Below, piece after piece: positions 61,801 through 64,000 of a stretch of 64,000 bases of DNA. The stretch lies in assembly GCA_019914995.1 (NCBI GenBank), contig CM034142.1:4855031-4919030 (forward strand), in the 5' to 3' direction. Under the pieces are notes generated by a model. The model was not told the origin of the DNA and searched no databases. It worked only from the letters and a program-made list of their open reading frames with translations. The stretch's first letter is position 1; every line of letters begins with the position of its first letter. The translations under genes were made by a program, and so were the position numbers. This DNA is from Acanthochlamys bracteata. Lineage: Eukaryota > Streptophyta > Magnoliopsida > Pandanales > Velloziaceae.

Positions 61801-64000
61801 CTGATTCTTGATTTAAAGATAAAGGAGTTGTAGATTAGTGAAGCATCTAAACTTAATTAGCTTGTATTGCTAAGTGAAGCACTCTTTCTCTTTCCAATTT
61901 CCAGTTACTTATATTCATAATAAATATATCTATCTAGTTTGATATTTGGCTGGTACTGATTTAGTGTTTGAGTAATTGGAAATCTCACAAGTAAAATTTT
62001 ATTAAGATGGTATGGTCTGTTGCAAGTTCAAAGCTAGCCAGTTTATAGAAGCAAGTAGAAAAAATGGACATTTTGCCATAATTTAATAATCTAATGAACT
62101 GCTTATATATGGGATAGGATATAGGCACTCCATGTGCTATATGCACTCCATTGGTTTCTCTGGCCATATTTGGCTGGAGAAGACCTCCAAATTCGATCTT
62201 CACCGTTGGATATGTAGAACTATGAGTTGGAAACATGCTTACTAAATTTCAATTTAATCGGACCACGAATCGACCTTTATCCGGCCATTTGATCAAGATG
62301 ACTCAAAAACAAAAAATATATATTTTGTCAATTTTTATTATTTCAGTCATCTTGATCAAGTGGTCGGATGAAGGTCGATTCGTGGTCCGATTGAACTGAA
62401 ATTTGGTAAGCATGTTTCTAACTCATAGTTCTACATATTCAACGGAGAAGATCGGATTTTAAGGTCTCTCCGGTCAAATATGGCCGGAGAAACCGATGGA
62501 GTGCATATAGCATATAGAGTACCTATATATATATATATATATATATAGTGTTGGCGTCTAAGAAGGAAATATTGAATAGGATATGGAGAATAAGATTCTA
62601 ATCAAAGGATTCTATCCAAACGATATATTTTTCAGATATATTTATAAGCCAAAGAAGGATTACCAGATTTAGAAGTCATTGCATAATCGTTTTTGTGCTA
62701 ACATGATAAAAATCTTGATAGTGTGGTAATGTATCGATTTACATGTGGTGTTGTGGTTGCAGACTACCTTGGTGTGCTTACTTAAGAATGATCCCGTTTT
62801 AGTTTGGTTTTTTCTGACAGTAATTGTTGTGGTCATATTATTAACCCAAAATTTAATTGTGACGCTATTACTAAATAGAAGTATGATAAATATTGTCTGC
62901 AAAAATAAATTTAGAACTTTAGGCGAGTTTGTAAAAGTGCTGGTTCATGCTTGATGTTGATAGGAAGTGCCATGCAAGGTTGTCAAATCGGGATAGTTAA
63001 GTAATAACTTTCGATTTAAGTAGGATCGTAACTTCGGAATTTTACGTAGAATTGTAAAGATTTTACATACCGGTGAATTTCTTATAAAATTTTTTTTAAT
63101 ACCTTTAAAAATATAGATAATATTTGTCAAAGTTATTTTAATACCTTTAAAATTTTCTTTTAATACCTTTACAATTTTAGATAAAATTTTGAAGAAATTT
63201 TCTAATTTTTTAGAAAGCTCCTTCAAATTTTACATAAAATCACTTCAAATATGTTTAATTACAAAATTTTACAAAAAAACCTACCAACATTTAAAGAAAA
63301 CTCCTCCAATTGTTACCAAAAACCCTGTTTTATGAAATTGTAAGAAATCGTTTTAAAATTGCGATATTACTGATTTTACTATTTGAAAGCGATTTTACAA
63401 CGATTTTGAAAAATTGCAATATTATGCAAAATATGATAAAATATGATAGTTTTTGTTGATATAGACGTAAATCGTAGGTTTGTTTGGGAATAGTGATACT
63501 TGCCATTTAGAAGGGATATGTCTCACTTGGAAGAATATTATCTTTGTAGACTTAAAGGACAGTGTAAGGTTTTGTTATGCATTTTGGAATATTCATATAT
63601 TTTAGTTGGCAACACCTCCATTGCAAATCAACTAAGAGCATTCTTATGTGGATTTTTGTATTGCTTGTGATGTCATTTTGATGATATGTGCATCATATTC
63701 AGACGATGATTGAAAATATGCATGTTTCTATTTTGTACGTGCAACTTATGGGTGTTTTTCAAGTAAGTTGGAATGATAATGATACTTTGTTTTGCTATAC
63801 ACTAGTAATTTTATGTTTCACCATTGCCACAATCTTGCCATGTTTTATATGTTTTTAAATAATTAGGAAGTTGCTGTGAAAAGATTTTTGCATCAAGATA
63901 TTTCCGGAGATGCCTTGGAGGAATTTATCACTGAGGTAAGTAACTCTTTTGGATTCTGATACTTTGTTTGCAGTTTATATTTTGTGATGGTATGACTAGA
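55809..64000 (+). CDS. Raf-like MAPKKK of the EDR1/CTR1/SIS8 class (RAF3-like), 5' six exons; 3' end outside window
   Basis: Plant B-group Raf-like protein kinase, the class that includes CTR1 (ethylene) and EDR1 (defence and senescence). Coding exons (plus): 55809-56378, 58134-58571, 59598-59701, 59997-61300, 61435-61475 and 63867-63935, all GT-AG, in frame, 842 codons. The N-terminus starts [12 protein letters not shown] like EDR1 relatives. The EDR1/CTR1 regulatory domain covers about residues 140-390 ([54 protein letters not shown]). A long linker with two alanine-rich runs (around residues 630-680) follows. The kinase domain begins near 795, with glycine loop [15 protein letters not shown] and Lys824 in EVAVKRF. 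The catalytic loop, DFG and stop lie beyond the window. From memory the N-terminal half is closest to Arabidopsis RAF3 (At5g11850). Intron 5 (2.4 kb) contains a fold-back MITE. Confidence 0.93.
56379..58133 (+). other. Kinase intron 1
   Basis: 1755 bp, beginning GTCAGC and ending TTTTAACAG, T-rich as expected of a plant intron. No embedded gene or element is recognised. A short CTT/TTC microsatellite occurs near 56995-57015. Confidence 0.8.
62107..62545. mobile_element. TA-targeted fold-back MITE in kinase intron 5
   Basis: Starts GGGATAGGATATAGGCACTC after TATATAT and ends in CATATAGAGTACC before a long (TA)n tract. The arms pair over nearly the whole length: GGACCACGAATCGACCTT against AGGTCGATTCGTGGTCC, and TTTGATCAAGATGAC against GTCATCTTGATCAAGTGG. 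The tips are diverged from the other copies (extra TGCTATATGCACTCCAT), so this is a subfamily. Confidence 0.8.
62975..63440 (+). repeat. AT-rich GATTTTA dispersed repeat, copy 2
   Basis: Begins AAGGTTGTCAAATCGGGATA and continues with repeated AATACCTTTAAAATTTT and GATTTTAC words. It resembles 26395-26830 in starting sequence and composition. It lies in kinase intron 5. Confidence 0.5.

Noticed and set aside
1-64000. CRISPR arrays, bacterial operons, rRNA genes, organelle DNA
   Set aside because: None seen: repeats are transposon-type, genes have spliceosomal introns, and no rRNA or organellar gene blocks are recognisable.

Overview
This is nuclear DNA of a flowering plant. It is AT-rich, its genes have GT-AG introns, it contains plant-type centrin, aminoacylase and EDR1/CTR1-class Raf kinase genes, and the space between exons is filled with plant transposon families (FAR1/MULE, hAT, CACTA, Tourist-like MITEs, Copia and Ty3/gypsy fossils). 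The GC-rich 5' exons of the aminoacylase and kinase would suit a monocot, but this evidence is weak and I do not name a species.

Layout. 1-1970: decayed FAR1-related (MULE-derived) transposase gene. 1970-6890: degenerate repeats, including a cluster of fold-back MITEs that sit in TA tracts. 6895-19268 (minus): a centrin gene rebuilt from seven exons into a 168-residue, four-EF-hand protein. Its last intron (about 4.9 kb) holds a Copia-like LTR; its first intron (about 5.2 kb) holds an hAT transposase relic with a Tourist-like MITE inserted in it. 20848-25774: a complete-ended CACTA element (ATA target duplication, AGTCGGTAA-type subterminal repeats). It has no recognisable transposase but carries an intron-containing fragment of an ATX3/4/5-type histone methyltransferase gene covering its PHD/extended-PHD region. 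26045-32480: Copia fossil abutting a CACTA TNP2 transposase relic. 32700-37500: MULE transposase relic split by a 2.4 kb solo LTR. 38861-49299 (minus): complete four-exon aminoacylase-1 gene encoding 441 residues, with a 7 kb first intron containing a gypsy fossil and two MITEs. 50585-55180: Copia 5' fragment, another possible LTR fragment and a tandem duplication. 55809-window end (plus): 5' six exons (842 codons) of a Raf-like MAPKKK of the EDR1/CTR1/SIS8 class; the rest of the kinase domain lies outside the window.

The three host genes have no evident functional link: centrin acts in microtubule organisation and DNA repair, aminoacylase in the secretory pathway, and the kinase in stress or hormone signalling. 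The most unusual object is the gene-capturing CACTA element. The next is the family of about 400 bp fold-back elements, all found in TA-rich sites and one of them inside the kinase gene.
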